A stretch of 64,000 nucleotides of DNA, from positions 1 through 64,000 of the forward strand of contig CAMATZ010000023.1 in assembly GCA_945861275.1 (NCBI GenBank), read 5' to 3'. A model generated the notes under the pieces. That model saw nothing but the letters and a program-made list of their open reading frames with translations. It ran no database searches and was not told the DNA's origin. The DNA is from Bordetella parapertussis (GTDB taxonomy: Bacteria; Pseudomonadota; Gammaproteobacteria; Burkholderiales; SG8-41). The position numbers and the translations under genes were made by a program. Positions 9,131 through 18,121 of this stretch are shown here, in pieces. Position 1 is the stretch's first letter. The number at the start of each line of letters is the position of its first letter.

Positions 9131-9856
9131 TTATGCCTGCGCCAGCGCAGCACGCTGCGCGGCGATCAACGCGCGGATGCCGTTTTGTGCAAGTTCCACC
9201 ATGGCATCCATTTGCGCGCGCGAAAACGGCGCACCTTCAGCGGTGCCCTGAATTTCGATCATGCCGCCGCTGCCGGTCATCACCACATTCATGTCGGTGT
9301 CGCAGGTGGAATCTTCAGCATAATCAAGATCGAGCAACGGTGTGCCGGCGTGGATGCCCACGGAGACCGCCGCCACATGATCACGGATCGGCGTCGCGGT
9401 GATAATTTGCTTCGCCAGCAAGCCGCTTACCGCATCGTGCAGCGCGACGAAGGCGCCGGTGATGCTGGCCGTGCGCGTGCCGCCATCGGCTTGCAGCACA
9501 TCACAATCCAGATGTATCGCGCGCGGACCGAGCGCCTGCAAATCCACCACCGCACGCAGCGAACGGCCGATCAGGCGCTGAATTTCCTGAGTGCGGCCCG
9601 ATTGCCTGCCGCGCGCCGCCTCACGATCCATACGCGTGTGCGTGGAGCGCGGCAGCATGCCGTATTCCGCCGTCACCCAGCCTTGGGTGGTGCCGCGCAG
9701 ATGCGGCGGCTGTTTTTCAAGCACGCTGGCAGTGCACAGCACTTTGGTGTTGCCGCTTTCGATCAATACCGCGCCTTCGGCATGGCAGGTGTAACGCCGC
9801 GTGATGCGGATCGCGCGTAATGCGTCGGGATTCCTTCCGCTGGGGCGTGTGCTCAT
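9131..9856 (-). CDS. rph: Ribonuclease PH
   Basis: Phosphorolytic 3'-to-5' exoribonuclease that trims tRNA 3' ends (241 aa, normal length). Recognisable segments are the N-terminal [68 protein letters not shown] and [19 protein letters not shown], together forming the RNase PH core and phosphate site. The start is ATG 9856 with GGGAAG six bases upstream; an in-frame start 48 nt further up is not supported. It diverges from yicC with a short shared promoter region, and is followed by rdgB and hemW. Confidence 0.97.
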   Translation of the reverse strand: MSTRPSGRNPDALRAIRITRRYTCHAEGAVLIESGNTKVLCTASVLEKQPPHLRGTTQGWVTAEYGMLPRSTHTRMDREAARGRQSGRTQEIQRLIGRSLRAVVDLQALGPRAIHLDCDVLQADGGTRTASITGAFVALHDAVSGLLAKQIITATPIRDHVAAVSVGIHAGTPLLDLDYAEDSTCDTDMNVVMTGSGGMIEIQGTAEGAPFSRAQMDAMVELAQNGIRALIAAQRAALAQA

Positions 9857-9894
9857 GCTATCTTCCCGGTTCAAACATTGAAAGCGGATTATAC

Positions 9895-10788
9895 GTGAGC
9901 GCATCCTCCACGATATGCAGTATGACCGGTTACGCGGTCGCGGCCCAGGCGTTGGCCGATGGCGCGTTTACCGGCACGCTGACCGTTGAAATTCGCGCGG
10001 TGAACAACCGTTACCTCGACATTCAGTTCAGGCTGCCGGAGGAATTGCGCGCGATTGAGCCGGCTTTGCGTGAATTGCTTGCGGCAAAATTAACGCGCGG
10101 CAAGATCGAGTGCCGCATTTCGCTCACGGCATCGGCAACCACACCCGCGGCAGCAGAGCTCAATACAGCGATGTTGCAGCAGCTCGCCACGCTCAATGCG
10201 CAGGTACTCAAGGTGTTCCCGCAAGCCGGGACGCTGCGCGCGGCCGATGTGCTGCGCTGGCCCGGCATGCTGGGCGCAGACACCTTGCCGGCGGAAACGC
10301 TGCACCGCGTCTGTCGCACGTTAACCGCTGCGGCGCTGGATGAATTCACGGCGGCGCGCGCGCGCGAAGGCGCAAAACTGAAAGACGCCATACTCGAACA
10401 CGCCACCGCGATTGAAAAACGCGTGCAGGAAGTGGCGCCCAGAATGCCCGCCGCCATTGCCGCATTCCAGGAAAAACTCAATCAGCGTCTGCGCGATGCG
10501 CTGGCCAATGCCGACGACGAACGCATCCGTCAGGAAGTGGCGCTCTACGCCGGCAAAATCGATGTCGATGAAGAACTCACGCGGCTTAAAACCCACATGG
10601 CCGAATTGCGGCGTATCCTCGCCCGAGGCGGTGCCGCAGGCAAACGGCTGGATTTCCTGATGCAGGAGTTAAATCGCGAGGCCAACACGCTCGGCTCTAA
10701 AGCCGCTGACATTGACATTACGCAGGTGTCGATGGATCTAAAATTGTTGATTGAACAAATGCGCGAACAAATACAGAACATCGAGTGA
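9895..10788 (+). CDS. yicC: YicC family endoribonuclease-like protein
   Basis: Conserved YicC/YloC family, described in E. coli as an endoribonuclease involved in small-RNA turnover. The N-terminal segment ICSMTGYAV matches the family opening (MIxSMTGYA), then [22 protein letters not shown]; the C-terminal part contains [20 protein letters not shown]. Start choice: because the I-x-S residues before MTGYA are kept, GTG 9895 (297 aa) is preferred over ATG 9922 (288 aa), but this is uncertain. Its stop overlaps the gmk start as GTGA, giving translational coupling in yicC-gmk-rpoZ-spoT. Confidence 0.92.
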   Translation: MSASSTICSMTGYAVAAQALADGAFTGTLTVEIRAVNNRYLDIQFRLPEELRAIEPALRELLAAKLTRGKIECRISLTASATTPAAAELNTAMLQQLATLNAQVLKVFPQAGTLRAADVLRWPGMLGADTLPAETLHRVCRTLTAAALDEFTAARAREGAKLKDAILEHATAIEKRVQEVAPRMPAAIAAFQEKLNQRLRDALANADDERIRQEVALYAGKIDVDEELTRLKTHMAELRRILARGGAAGKRLDFLMQELNREANTLGSKAADIDITQVSMDLKLLIEQMREQIQNIE

Positions 10789-11408
10789 CAGGCAATCTCA
10801 TCATCGTAAGCGCGCCCTCCGGCGCTGGTAAAACCAGCCTGGTGGCGGCGCTGTTAAAGTGCGATCCCCAGGTGCGCCTGTCGGTGTCGTTCACCACGCG
10901 CGCGCCGCGCGCGGGCGAAGTCAACGGGCGCGAATACAATTTTGTCGATGTCGCGGCGTTTGAGCGCATGCGCGCGAACGGTGAATTCGTGGAAAGCGCG
11001 CTGGTACACGGCAATTACTACGGCACCTCGCACCAGTGGATGAGCGAGCGCCGCGCCGAAGGTCAGGACATCCTGCTCGAAATCGACTGGCAGGGCGCGC
11101 TTCAGGTGCGGCGCACGCACAGTGACGCGATTGGTATTTTCATTGTGCCGCCGTCCTACGAGGTGCTGCAGTCGCGGCTAAAGGGCCGTGGCACCGATGC
11201 GCCGGAGGTGATCGCACAACGCCTGCGCAATGCGCGCGAAGAAATCGCGCATCTCATTGATTTCGAATATGTTATTATCAACCAGGCGTTTGATCGTGCG
11301 GCGCGGGAACTGGCTGCGATTGTGGTTGCCGAAAGGCTTAAGCGCGAACGCCAGATCACGCGCCATCGCGAAATCATCGATCAACTGCTGAATCCGCCCA
11401 CCCGATAA
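10785..11408 (+). CDS. gmk: Guanylate kinase
   Basis: Converts GMP to GDP with ATP; cytoplasmic, essential for GTP supply. It has 207 residues. The P-loop SAPSGAGKTSL is near residues 8-18; the GMP-binding segment SVSFTTRAPRAGEVNGREYNF and the lid and core ILLEIDWQGALQV are present. GTG start overlapping the yicC stop. The linkage gmk-rpoZ-spoT is classical in proteobacteria and ties guanine nucleotide supply to (p)ppGpp control. Confidence 0.97.
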   Translation: MTGNLIIVSAPSGAGKTSLVAALLKCDPQVRLSVSFTTRAPRAGEVNGREYNFVDVAAFERMRANGEFVESALVHGNYYGTSHQWMSERRAEGQDILLEIDWQGALQVRRTHSDAIGIFIVPPSYEVLQSRLKGRGTDAPEVIAQRLRNAREEIAHLIDFEYVIINQAFDRAARELAAIVVAERLKRERQITRHREIIDQLLNPPTR

Positions 11409-11441
11409 TCGACCGTGTTACAACTGGATGACTGGAAAACC

Positions 11442-11648
11442 ATGGCCCGCATCACTGTAGAAGACTGCCTCAGACTCATCCCCAACCGTTTCGAGATGGC
11501 GCTAGCCGCAACCTTTCGCGCGCGCCAGATCGCCAACGGCTCGCAAGCGATGGTGGAAGCCAATCGCGACAAGCCCACCGTGATCGCGCTGCGCGAGATG
11601 GCGGCAGGCAAGTATGGCAAAGAAATTCTCGTAAAATCAACACTTTAA
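11442..11648 (+). CDS. rpoZ: RNA polymerase omega subunit
   Basis: Small subunit that helps assemble beta-prime and forms part of a ppGpp site on RNA polymerase. The 68-residue protein starts [21 protein letters not shown] and has the omega signature [14 protein letters not shown] and [14 protein letters not shown]. An upstream in-frame ATG (11415) would add nine untypical residues, so ATG 11442 is chosen. It lies between gmk and spoT as usual. Confidence 0.97.
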   Translation: MARITVEDCLRLIPNRFEMALAATFRARQIANGSQAMVEANRDKPTVIALREMAAGKYGKEILVKSTL

Positions 11649-11672
11649 GCACTGTGGCGCAACAATTCCGGG

Positions 11673-13787
11673 ATGCCCGACGGCGCGGCACTGTTCAAGG
11701 AATGCGCCGGCTACCTTAAGCCGGACGATATCTCGCAGCTGCAAGCTGCGTATCAATTCAGCGAATCGGCGCACCACGGCCAGTTTCGCAATTCCGGCGA
11801 GCCGTATATCTCGCATCCGCTGGCGGTCGCCGGCATTCTGGCCAAGTGGCACCTCGATTCACAAGCGCTGACGGCAGCGCTGCTGCACGACGTGATGGAA
11901 GATACTGCCGTCACCAAAAACGATCTGCTGCGCAACTTCGGCAAGCCGGTGGCCGAGCTGGTCGATGGCGTGTCCAAACTCGACAAGGTGGAATTCGAGT
12001 CGCGCGAAGACGCGCAGGCTGAAAACTTCCGCAAAATGCTGCTGGCGATGGCGCGCGACGTGCGTGTCATTCTGATCAAACTCGCCGACCGGCTGCACAA
12101 TATGCGCACGCTTGAGGCGGTGCCCGGACACAAGCGCCGCCGCATCGCGCGCGAGACGCTCGAAATTTACGCGCCTATCGCGAACCGCCTGGGACTGAAC
12201 AGCATTTATCAGGAGTTGGACGATCTGTCGTTCAAATACCTGTATCCCGACCGTTGCCGCGTGCTGACCAAGGCGGTTACCGCCGCGCGCGGCAACCGCC
12301 GCGAGGTGGTGGGCAAGGTGCTCGCCAGCATCGAAAAACGCCTGCTTGATAACGGCATCGCGGCGCAGGTGCAAGGCCGCCAGAAGCATCTGTACTCGAT
12401 CTACAGCAAGATGCGTGACAAACATCTGTCGTTTGCGCAAGTGCATGATGTGTTCGGCTTTCGTATCGTGGTCAAGGATGCGCACGCGTGTTACATCACG
12501 CTGGGCGTGTTGCATGGGCTGTATAAACCGATACCCGGAAAATTCAAGGATTACATCGCCATCCCCAAGGCCAACGGTTATCAGTCACTGCACACGCATC
12601 TGTTCGGGCCCTTCGGCAGCCCAATTGAGATGCAGATCCGCACCCAGGAAATGCACAAAATCGCCGAAGCCGGCGTGGCCTCGCACTGGCTCTACAAAAG
12701 CTCGGATCAATCCATCACCGAGATGCAGAAAAAAACCCACCAGTGGCTGCAAAGCCTGCTGGAAATGCATGGCGAGCCGGGCGATCCGGTGGAATTTCTT
12801 GAACACCTGAAGGTGGATTTGTTCCCGGATGCGGTCTACGTGTTCACGCCCAAGGGCAAGATCATGGCAATGCCGCGCGGCGCCACCGCGGTGGATTTCG
12901 CCTATGCCGTGCACAGCGACGTGGGCAACCGCTGCGTCGCGGTCAAGATCAACCAGGAACTGATGCCACTGCGGCAAGCGCTCAAAAACGGTGACCGCGT
13001 GGAGATCATCACCGCATCGCACGCCAAGCCCAATCCGCTGTGGCTTAATTTTGTCGCCACCGCCAAAGCGCGCGCGCACATCCGTCATTTTTTGAAAACC
13101 ATGCACTTCGATGAATCGGTGCAATTGGGCGAGCGGCTGTTGAATCAAGCCTTGTCGGCCTTCAAGTCCAGCCTGAACGTCATAACCGAGCAGCAGTGGC
13201 TGAAGCTGTCACGCGACAATAATGCCCTGTCGCGCGCGGACATTCTCTCCGACATAGGCCTGGGCAAACGCCATGGCGTGGTGGTGGCGCGCCAGTTATT
13301 GTCAATACGCGAGAGCGTGGCAAGCGAAAATCCCGCCATGGGGCCGGTGGTGATACACGACGCCGAAGGCATGGCGCTGCAGTTCTCCAAGTGCTGTCAT
13401 CCCATTCCGGGGGACCGCATCGTCGGTCTCATCAGCAAGGGTCAGGGTATGGCGATACACACCCACGATTGCCCGGTGCTGGCGAAATCGCACGCCGAAC
13501 CCGAGCGCGTGCTTGACGTGGAGTGGGACAACGAATCCAGCAAGCTGCACGATGTGAATGTACGTATCGTCGTCGCCAATCAGCGCGGCGTGCTGGCGCA
13601 GGTAGCTGCCAGCATCGCTGACGCGGAATCCAATATCCAGAATGTCGCCGTCGAACCGCAGGATGGCGGCAAATATGCCAGCATGCAATTTACCCTGCAG
13701 GTAGTGAACCGGATGCATCTGGCGCGTATCATGCGCGAGTTGCGGCGAGTGCCCGAGGTCACGCGAATCACGCGCATGCGCAATTGA
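11673..13787 (+). CDS. spoT: Bifunctional (p)ppGpp synthetase/hydrolase (SpoT/Rel)
   Basis: Long RSH protein controlling the stringent response (704 aa). The HD hydrolase domain keeps His72-Asp73 in LHDVMEDT and the ADRLHNMRTL segment. The synthetase domain (about 220-345) has GRQKHLYSIYSKM, DVFGFRIVV and PKANGYQSLHT. A TGS domain follows (about 385-450, DLFPDAVYVFTPKGKI), then a helical/zinc-finger-like region (KCCHPIPGDRIVG) and a C-terminal ACT domain (about 625-704). The intact HD motif argues for a SpoT/Rel-type bifunctional enzyme rather than hydrolase-dead RelA. It starts 24 nt after rpoZ. Confidence 0.96.
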   Translation: MPDGAALFKECAGYLKPDDISQLQAAYQFSESAHHGQFRNSGEPYISHPLAVAGILAKWHLDSQALTAALLHDVMEDTAVTKNDLLRNFGKPVAELVDGVSKLDKVEFESREDAQAENFRKMLLAMARDVRVILIKLADRLHNMRTLEAVPGHKRRRIARETLEIYAPIANRLGLNSIYQELDDLSFKYLYPDRCRVLTKAVTAARGNRREVVGKVLASIEKRLLDNGIAAQVQGRQKHLYSIYSKMRDKHLSFAQVHDVFGFRIVVKDAHACYITLGVLHGLYKPIPGKFKDYIAIPKANGYQSLHTHLFGPFGSPIEMQIRTQEMHKIAEAGVASHWLYKSSDQSITEMQKKTHQWLQSLLEMHGEPGDPVEFLEHLKVDLFPDAVYVFTPKGKIMAMPRGATAVDFAYAVHSDVGNRCVAVKINQELMPLRQALKNGDRVEIITASHAKPNPLWLNFVATAKARAHIRHFLKTMHFDESVQLGERLLNQALSAFKSSLNVITEQQWLKLSRDNNALSRADILSDIGLGKRHGVVVARQLLSIRESVASENPAMGPVVIHDAEGMALQFSKCCHPIPGDRIVGLISKGQGMAIHTHDCPVLAKSHAEPERVLDVEWDNESSKLHDVNVRIVVANQRGVLAQVAASIADAESNIQNVAVEPQDGGKYASMQFTLQVVNRMHLARIMRELRRVPEVTRITRMRN

Positions 13788-13836
13788 CGGATAGGCTCGG
13801 GACTGAAAATTTCGGCCCCGCGCGATAACGCGTGAA

Positions 13837-14445
13837 TCAACCTGCGGCGTTCACCCGGTTTTTTGCGTCCAGCGCCTTGATCAGGCCATCGATACCCGAC
13901 CTGCCGATTTCGCTGTTGAACGAATCGCGATAGTTGGTGACCAGGCTCAGGTTCTCGACCACCACGTCGTAAACCTTCCAGCCGTTGGCGGTCTTGGCAA
14001 GACGGTAATCCACCGCCAGCGGCTTGCGTGACGAATCTTTCACCAGTGTTCTCACCGTGACGTCATCATCCGCAGGGCGCACCACCAGCGGACGCACTTC
14101 AACGGTTTGATCCGCAGTGCTCGATTGCGTCAACGCCGTGGTGTAAGTCGTCACCAGCAGTGCGCGAAACGCATTCTCCAGCGACTGCTGTTGCGCGGGC
14201 ACCGCCTCGCGCCAGTGTCTGCCCACCGCCTGGCGCGTCATCGCCTGGAAATCAAAATGGGGCAGCACTTTTTTCTCCACCACGTCGTTGAGCACGCGCC
14301 GGTCTTTGTTGGCTTTGATCACGCCCAACACTTCATTGACCGTGCTCTTGACCAGCGCGTCGGGCGCTATCTGCGCAAATGCCTCGGTGGCCGCGCCGCT
14401 CATCAACAGCAGCGCACTCAAAATCACCGTCATTTTTTTAATCAT
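13837..14445 (-). CDS. MlaC/Ttg2D-family phospholipid-binding periplasmic protein
   Basis: Periplasmic lipid-carrier family (toluene-tolerance Ttg2D/MlaC), which shuttles phospholipids between outer- and inner-membrane Mla complexes. It has 202 residues with a Sec signal (MIKKMTVILSALLLMSG...AFA), then DALVKSTVNEVLGVIK and HFDFQAMTRQAVGRHW, typical of the family, and a C-terminal GWKVYDVVVENLSLVTNYR. The start is ATG 14445 with AAGGAA upstream; the longer frame is not needed. Unlike the usual mlaFEDCB operon, no other mla gene is beside it. It is convergent with spoT. Confidence 0.9.
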   Translation of the reverse strand: MIKKMTVILSALLLMSGAATEAFAQIAPDALVKSTVNEVLGVIKANKDRRVLNDVVEKKVLPHFDFQAMTRQAVGRHWREAVPAQQQSLENAFRALLVTTYTTALTQSSTADQTVEVRPLVVRPADDDVTVRTLVKDSSRKPLAVDYRLAKTANGWKVYDVVVENLSLVTNYRDSFNSEIGRSGIDGLIKALDAKNRVNAAG

Positions 14446-14660
14446 TGCAATTCCTTTGCGTGTGCCTGTCGGCGTCTGAAGAATGAAGAATTTCCAGCAT
14501 GGCTTAGGCACTCATCCAATAACGCCGTTCCGTGCCAGCGGTTACAACTCTCTTGGGTGTAGCGTAAAAATAATAATTCCTTTAAAAACATATACTTATG
14601 ATCATATTCTGAAGACGAGCATGCACCGGCACAATTCGTTACAAAGTTTTGCGCAAAACG

Positions 14661-15878
14661 TCAGGATTGACGGCTCGCCTGCGCTGCCACCGGCGCAACA
14701 CCCGGGTTGCCGCTACGCCGCAGCCAAATCAGCCACGAGGTCATGCCCAGCGCCAGCAACAAAAACGGAATGGTGCCGTAATTTACCGCGTGCCAGCCGC
14801 TGGCGTTTAGCAACAGTCCCGACGACATCGACGAAATCGACATCGTGACAAACACCGCGAAGTCATTCGCGGCCTGTGTCTTCGCGCGCTCGGCGGGCGT
14901 GTGGCACTCGGTGAGCAGCGTCGAGCCACCCACGTACATAAAATTCCAGCCCACGCCGAGTACGAACAGCGCCAGCCAGAAATTCACCACGCCGGTGCCG
15001 GCCAGCGCGCACAACACGGCCACGAACAACAGCGCAATACCCGCGAGGATCACCTTCAGCACGCCAAATTTCTGAATCAGCGAGCCGGTGAAGAACGACG
15101 GCCCGTACATGCCGAGCACGTGCCACTCAAGCACGAATGCCGCCGAATTGAAATGGTGATGGTGCGCATGCATCGCAAGCGGCGTGGACGTCATGAACAA
15201 ATTCATGATGCCGTACGACAACGCCCCCGCCAGCGCCGCCACGATGAACACCGGCTGGCGCATGATCTCGCGCAAGGGGCGGCCGCCTTCCTTGCGCTCC
15301 TGTTCCGACAACTGTGGAATTTCCAGCCGGCTCAACAGCAGCGCAGCAATCATGCACACCACAATCAGCGACAGGTACGAACCCAGAAACACATGCTCGG
15401 CAAATAAATCCTTGGTGCGCTTGGCCATTTCCGGCGCGACAAATCCGCCCACGATGCCGCCCGCCAGCGTCAGCGAAATCGCCTTGGCGCGAAATCTGGG
15501 CTCGGCCACATCGGCGGCGGCAAAACGGTAATACTTGCCAAACGCGGTATACGAACCCATCACCATCATGCCGAAACACAACAGCCAGAAATTCGCCAGG
15601 TAAATCGCCAGCCCGCATAACGCAGCACCCAGCATGCCGATGCCGGTGCCCACCTGAAAGCCCGCGCGGCGACCGATCGATTTCATCAGCATCGACGCCG
15701 GAATCGTTGTGATCGCCGAGCCAATCACGTAGCAAGTCAGCGGCACCGTGGCAAACGCTTTATCAGACGCCAGCGCAAAACCCGCCAGCCCGGTGATCGC
15801 AACCAGCGTCACGCCGCCGGTTTGCAGCGTGGCCTGACAGGCGGAGAGCACGAGGACGTTACGGTGTTGTTTTTCCAT
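14661..15878 (-). CDS. MFS transporter
   Basis: Integral membrane protein of 405 residues with about twelve hydrophobic segments in two halves, and the MFS-like loop KSIGRRAGFQVGTGIGML between helices 2 and 3. The substrate is unknown. It starts MEKQHRNVLVLSACQATLQ at ATG 15878; an upstream in-frame start is possible, but those residues look non-coding. The 215-nt region between it and mlaC is A+T-rich and shows no gene. There is no linked enzyme to hint at its cargo. Confidence 0.9.
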   Translation of the reverse strand: MEKQHRNVLVLSACQATLQTGGVTLVAITGLAGFALASDKAFATVPLTCYVIGSAITTIPASMLMKSIGRRAGFQVGTGIGMLGAALCGLAIYLANFWLLCFGMMVMGSYTAFGKYYRFAAADVAEPRFRAKAISLTLAGGIVGGFVAPEMAKRTKDLFAEHVFLGSYLSLIVVCMIAALLLSRLEIPQLSEQERKEGGRPLREIMRQPVFIVAALAGALSYGIMNLFMTSTPLAMHAHHHHFNSAAFVLEWHVLGMYGPSFFTGSLIQKFGVLKVILAGIALLFVAVLCALAGTGVVNFWLALFVLGVGWNFMYVGGSTLLTECHTPAERAKTQAANDFAVFVTMSISSMSSGLLLNASGWHAVNYGTIPFLLLALGMTSWLIWLRRSGNPGVAPVAAQASRQS

Positions 15879-15950
15879 TATTTTTTTGTGTGCATGCGGT
15901 GCAACGGCACAAGGGAACACTTGAAGCGAAGCATTGCGGCCTACGGGCTA

Positions 15951-16295
15951 TTACTTGATTAGCAGCAGCGCTTTGATCCTGGCTCGGACCTCGAACATGA
16001 CTGCTTCGGGAACGGATCCCTTTTTCCTGGCCTTGCGAACCTTCCAGTCCAGTGACTTGACTTGATCTGAGAGTACGACACCCGCCTGCCCACCCGCTTC
16101 GATCCGCACCTCAAACGGGTAACCTTTGATCTTTGTAGACAGGGGACAACAGATCATCAAACCTGTCTTGCTGTTGTACACGGACGGACTCATTACCAGC
16201 GCCGGGCGATGCCCTGCTTGCTCATGACCTGCCTGGGGGTCAAATTCAAGCCAGACTACGTCGCCTGCATCTGGCACGTAAGCCCGCCTTGCCAC
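15951..16295 (-). CDS. mazF: MazF/PemK-family toxin
   Basis: Type II toxin, a predicted sequence-specific mRNA interferase (114 aa). PDAGDVVWLEFDPQAGHEQAGHRPALVMSP is the conserved PemK beta-barrel start (GDVVWLxFDPxxGxEQxGxRPAxV), followed by GLMICCPLSTKIKGYPFEV and GVVLSDQVKSLDW, including the catalytic-region Ser/Thr and Arg positions. The start overlaps the mazE stop by one base, so the pair is co-translated. Confidence 0.95.
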   Translation of the reverse strand: MARRAYVPDAGDVVWLEFDPQAGHEQAGHRPALVMSPSVYNSKTGLMICCPLSTKIKGYPFEVRIEAGGQAGVVLSDQVKSLDWKVRKARKKGSVPEAVMFEVRARIKALLLIK

Positions 16296-16537
16296 TACAA
16301 CGCTTCCTTGCCTGCGGGGCCGCCAAAATCGACTTCACCGTGAATGTTTTCAGGGGTGATGCGGGACATCAGATCTTCAAGTTTGAACTCAAGTTTATCG
16401 GCAGGCTCAATGACGATGCGCCCTTTGGAGGCCTTGATCGTCACGCGCTGCTCAATGTCGAATGCAGCGACCTTCATTGCGGACGCATTGAGCCGCACCG
16501 CAGGACTGTTGCCCCATTTTCTGATAACCGCGTCCAT
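16295..16537 (-). CDS. mazE: MazE-family antitoxin (AbrB fold)
   Basis: 80-residue antitoxin with an N-terminal swapped-hairpin AbrB-type DNA-binding domain (IRKWGNSPAVRLNASAM ... ITIKASKGRIVIEP pattern) and an acidic C-terminal tail (FKLEDLMSRITPENIHGEVDFG) that would thread into MazF. A strong GGGAGGAAG ribosome-binding site precedes ATG 16537. A 19-bp palindrome 27 nt upstream is the likely autoregulatory operator. Confidence 0.94.
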   Translation of the reverse strand: MDAVIRKWGNSPAVRLNASAMKVAAFDIEQRVTIKASKGRIVIEPADKLEFKLEDLMSRITPENIHGEVDFGGPAGKEAL

Positions 16538-16563
16538 AGCTTCCTCCCAAGTTAAACCCGTAT

Positions 16564-16582
16564 GTTTCTACATTGTAGATAC
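16564..16582. promoter_or_regulatory. Palindromic operator in the mazEF promoter
   Basis: GTTTCTACATTGTAGATAC is a 19-bp palindrome with a single mismatched pair (core TCTACA-T-TGTAGA), located just upstream of mazE. AbrB-fold antitoxins usually bind such sites to repress their own operon; binding is inferred. Confidence 0.6.
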
Positions 16583-16686
16583 GCTGGCGTTCCGGGTCAA
16601 GGATGAAGGGTCGCGCGCGCGCCAGTACTCATCAGCGCATCGTCGATTCCCTTGCGCTGCAACTCGCGGCAATCTCATCGAGAACT

Positions 16687-17451
16687 TCAAGACCCCGCAA
16701 TCGTCACCCCGCCATCCACCACGATCATTTGCCCGGTGACAAAAGACCCCGCCTCCGACGCCAGAAATACCGCCACGCCGCCGATGTCTTTCGGTGCGCC
16801 GATGCGGCGCAGCGGCGTTGTCGCTTCGCGAGATTTAAGCCGCGCCGCGTCCGACCACAGCGCTTTGGCAAAATCGGTCTTGACCAATCCCGGCGCAATG
16901 GTGTTGACGCGGATGTTCTGCGGCCCCCACTGCACCGCCAGCGCGCGGGCAAGCCCCGCTTCCGCCGCTTTGGATGTGCCATAAAGCCCCAGCACCTGAC
17001 TGCCGCGCAACGCGCCGATGCTGGAGATGATGATCATCGCACCGCCTTCGCCACGTTCACCCATCTGCGGCAGCACCATGTTGCCGAGCCAGAATACGCT
17101 CTTGACGTTGGTCTGCATGATTTTGTCAAACATCTCATCGGATGCCGTGGCCAACGGCCCGAAATGCGGGTTCGACGCCGCATTGCATACCAGGATGTCG
17201 ATGCGGCCCCACTGCTTGATGACGGTATCGACCAGGTTTTGCGCCGCAGCCTTGTCGCCCACGTTGCACGCGACGGCCATCGCTTCCTGCCCGCGCGCGG
17301 CGAACTCCGCCCGCACCGCATCGCACGCATCGGCTTTGCGGCTGGAGATCACTACCTTCGCGCCGGCATTCGCCATTTCTTCAGCGATGGATTTGCCGAT
17401 GCCTTTGGTGGAACCGGTTACCAGCGCGACTTTTCCCTTGAGACTGAACAT
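16687..17451 (-). CDS. SDR family oxidoreductase
   Basis: Short-chain dehydrogenase/reductase (254 aa), probably NAD(P)-dependent oxidation or reduction of a hydroxyacyl or alcohol substrate. The cofactor motif TGSTKGIG is near residues 12-19, followed by NAG in the VCNAASNPHF segment; the active-site Ser in IIISSIGALRG and YGTSK (Tyr-x-x-x-Lys) are intact. It ends with the usual FVTGQMIVVDGGVTI. It is divergent from the CMD-fold gene at 17498, with a 46-nt gap. Confidence 0.93.
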   Translation of the reverse strand: MFSLKGKVALVTGSTKGIGKSIAEEMANAGAKVVISSRKADACDAVRAEFAARGQEAMAVACNVGDKAAAQNLVDTVIKQWGRIDILVCNAASNPHFGPLATASDEMFDKIMQTNVKSVFWLGNMVLPQMGERGEGGAMIIISSIGALRGSQVLGLYGTSKAAEAGLARALAVQWGPQNIRVNTIAPGLVKTDFAKALWSDAARLKSREATTPLRRIGAPKDIGGVAVFLASEAGSFVTGQMIVVDGGVTIAGS

Positions 17452-17497
17452 GTTTGCTCCGGTTAAAATGACGACTTCAATTTACCACGGATCATCC

Positions 17498-18121
17498 ATG
17501 CCCAACATCACCATGCTCGATATCGAGCAATTGAAAAACACGCGGCTCAAACCGTACATCGAAAAATGCCTTATCAACAAGGCGCCCGATCCCGGCTTTC
17601 ATGCCATGATGGGCCACAACATTGCGTTGTGCGAGGCGATGTTCGTGGCCTGGGATACCGTGTTCAACAGCGGCAGCGTGGATCACAAACTGAAAGAGAT
17701 CATCCGCGTGCAACTCTCGCGCATGGCCTCGTGCGTGTATTGAGGCAACGTCCGGTCCGCTTCGGCGAAGCGGCAGGGTCTGACCGAAAACGATATCGAC
17801 GAGGCGATTGCGAACTATGCGGACAGCGCGCGCTTCAGCGCCGCCGAAAAGATCGCGCTGCGCTACAGCGAATGGATGGCGCTCGATCCCGAAAAAATCG
17901 ATGCCGCGTTTCATGACGCGCTGCGCCTGCACTATAGCGAAGAGGAAATCATCGAACTTGGCGCGTTCATCGGCTTTAACATCGGCTATCACACGTTTTT
18001 CGGCTCGCTCAGGTTCTACCCGATGTTTGCGCCCGACGGGCGGCTGGTGAATCAGGCGGAATCCGCGCGCCTCTACGGCGATGCCCCTGCCACGCTCGCG
18101 GCGGCACGGAGCGCAGCATGA
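17498..18121 (+). CDS. CMD/AhpD-fold protein with in-frame TGA: candidate CxxU selenoprotein
   Basis: One continuous frame of 207 residues containing an in-frame TGA at codon 82 (17741-17743). The residues around it, MASCVY-TGA-GNVRSASAK, align with the redox CxxC of carboxymuconolactone-decarboxylase/AhpD proteins (CxYC), so TGA replaces the second cysteine (Cys79-x-x-Sec82). After the TGA the frame stays open for 125 codons with family-like sequence (GLTENDIDEAI, FSAAEKIALRYSEW, SEEEIIELGAFIGFNIGY) that parallels the next gene. The true stop overlaps the next start as ATGA. A 7-bp hairpin sits at the expected SECIS distance. The alternative is a nonsense mutation or sequencing error making an 81-residue fragment. 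No sel genes are in the window. Confidence 0.75.
17757..17773 (+). promoter_or_regulatory. Candidate bacterial SECIS hairpin
   Basis: CCGCTTC-GGC-GAAGCGG forms a perfect 7-bp stem with a GGC loop. The loop starts 21 nt after the in-frame TGA at 17741-17743, within the UGA-to-loop distance known for bacterial SECIS elements, and begins with GG as many do. It lies inside the coding frame, as bacterial SECIS elements must. Function is inferred from position and structure only. Confidence 0.5.

Noticed and set aside
17466-17743. A plain 81-residue truncated protein ending at 17743
   Set aside because: Not preferred, because the family sequence continues in the same frame to 18121 and the next gene's start is coupled to that later stop.
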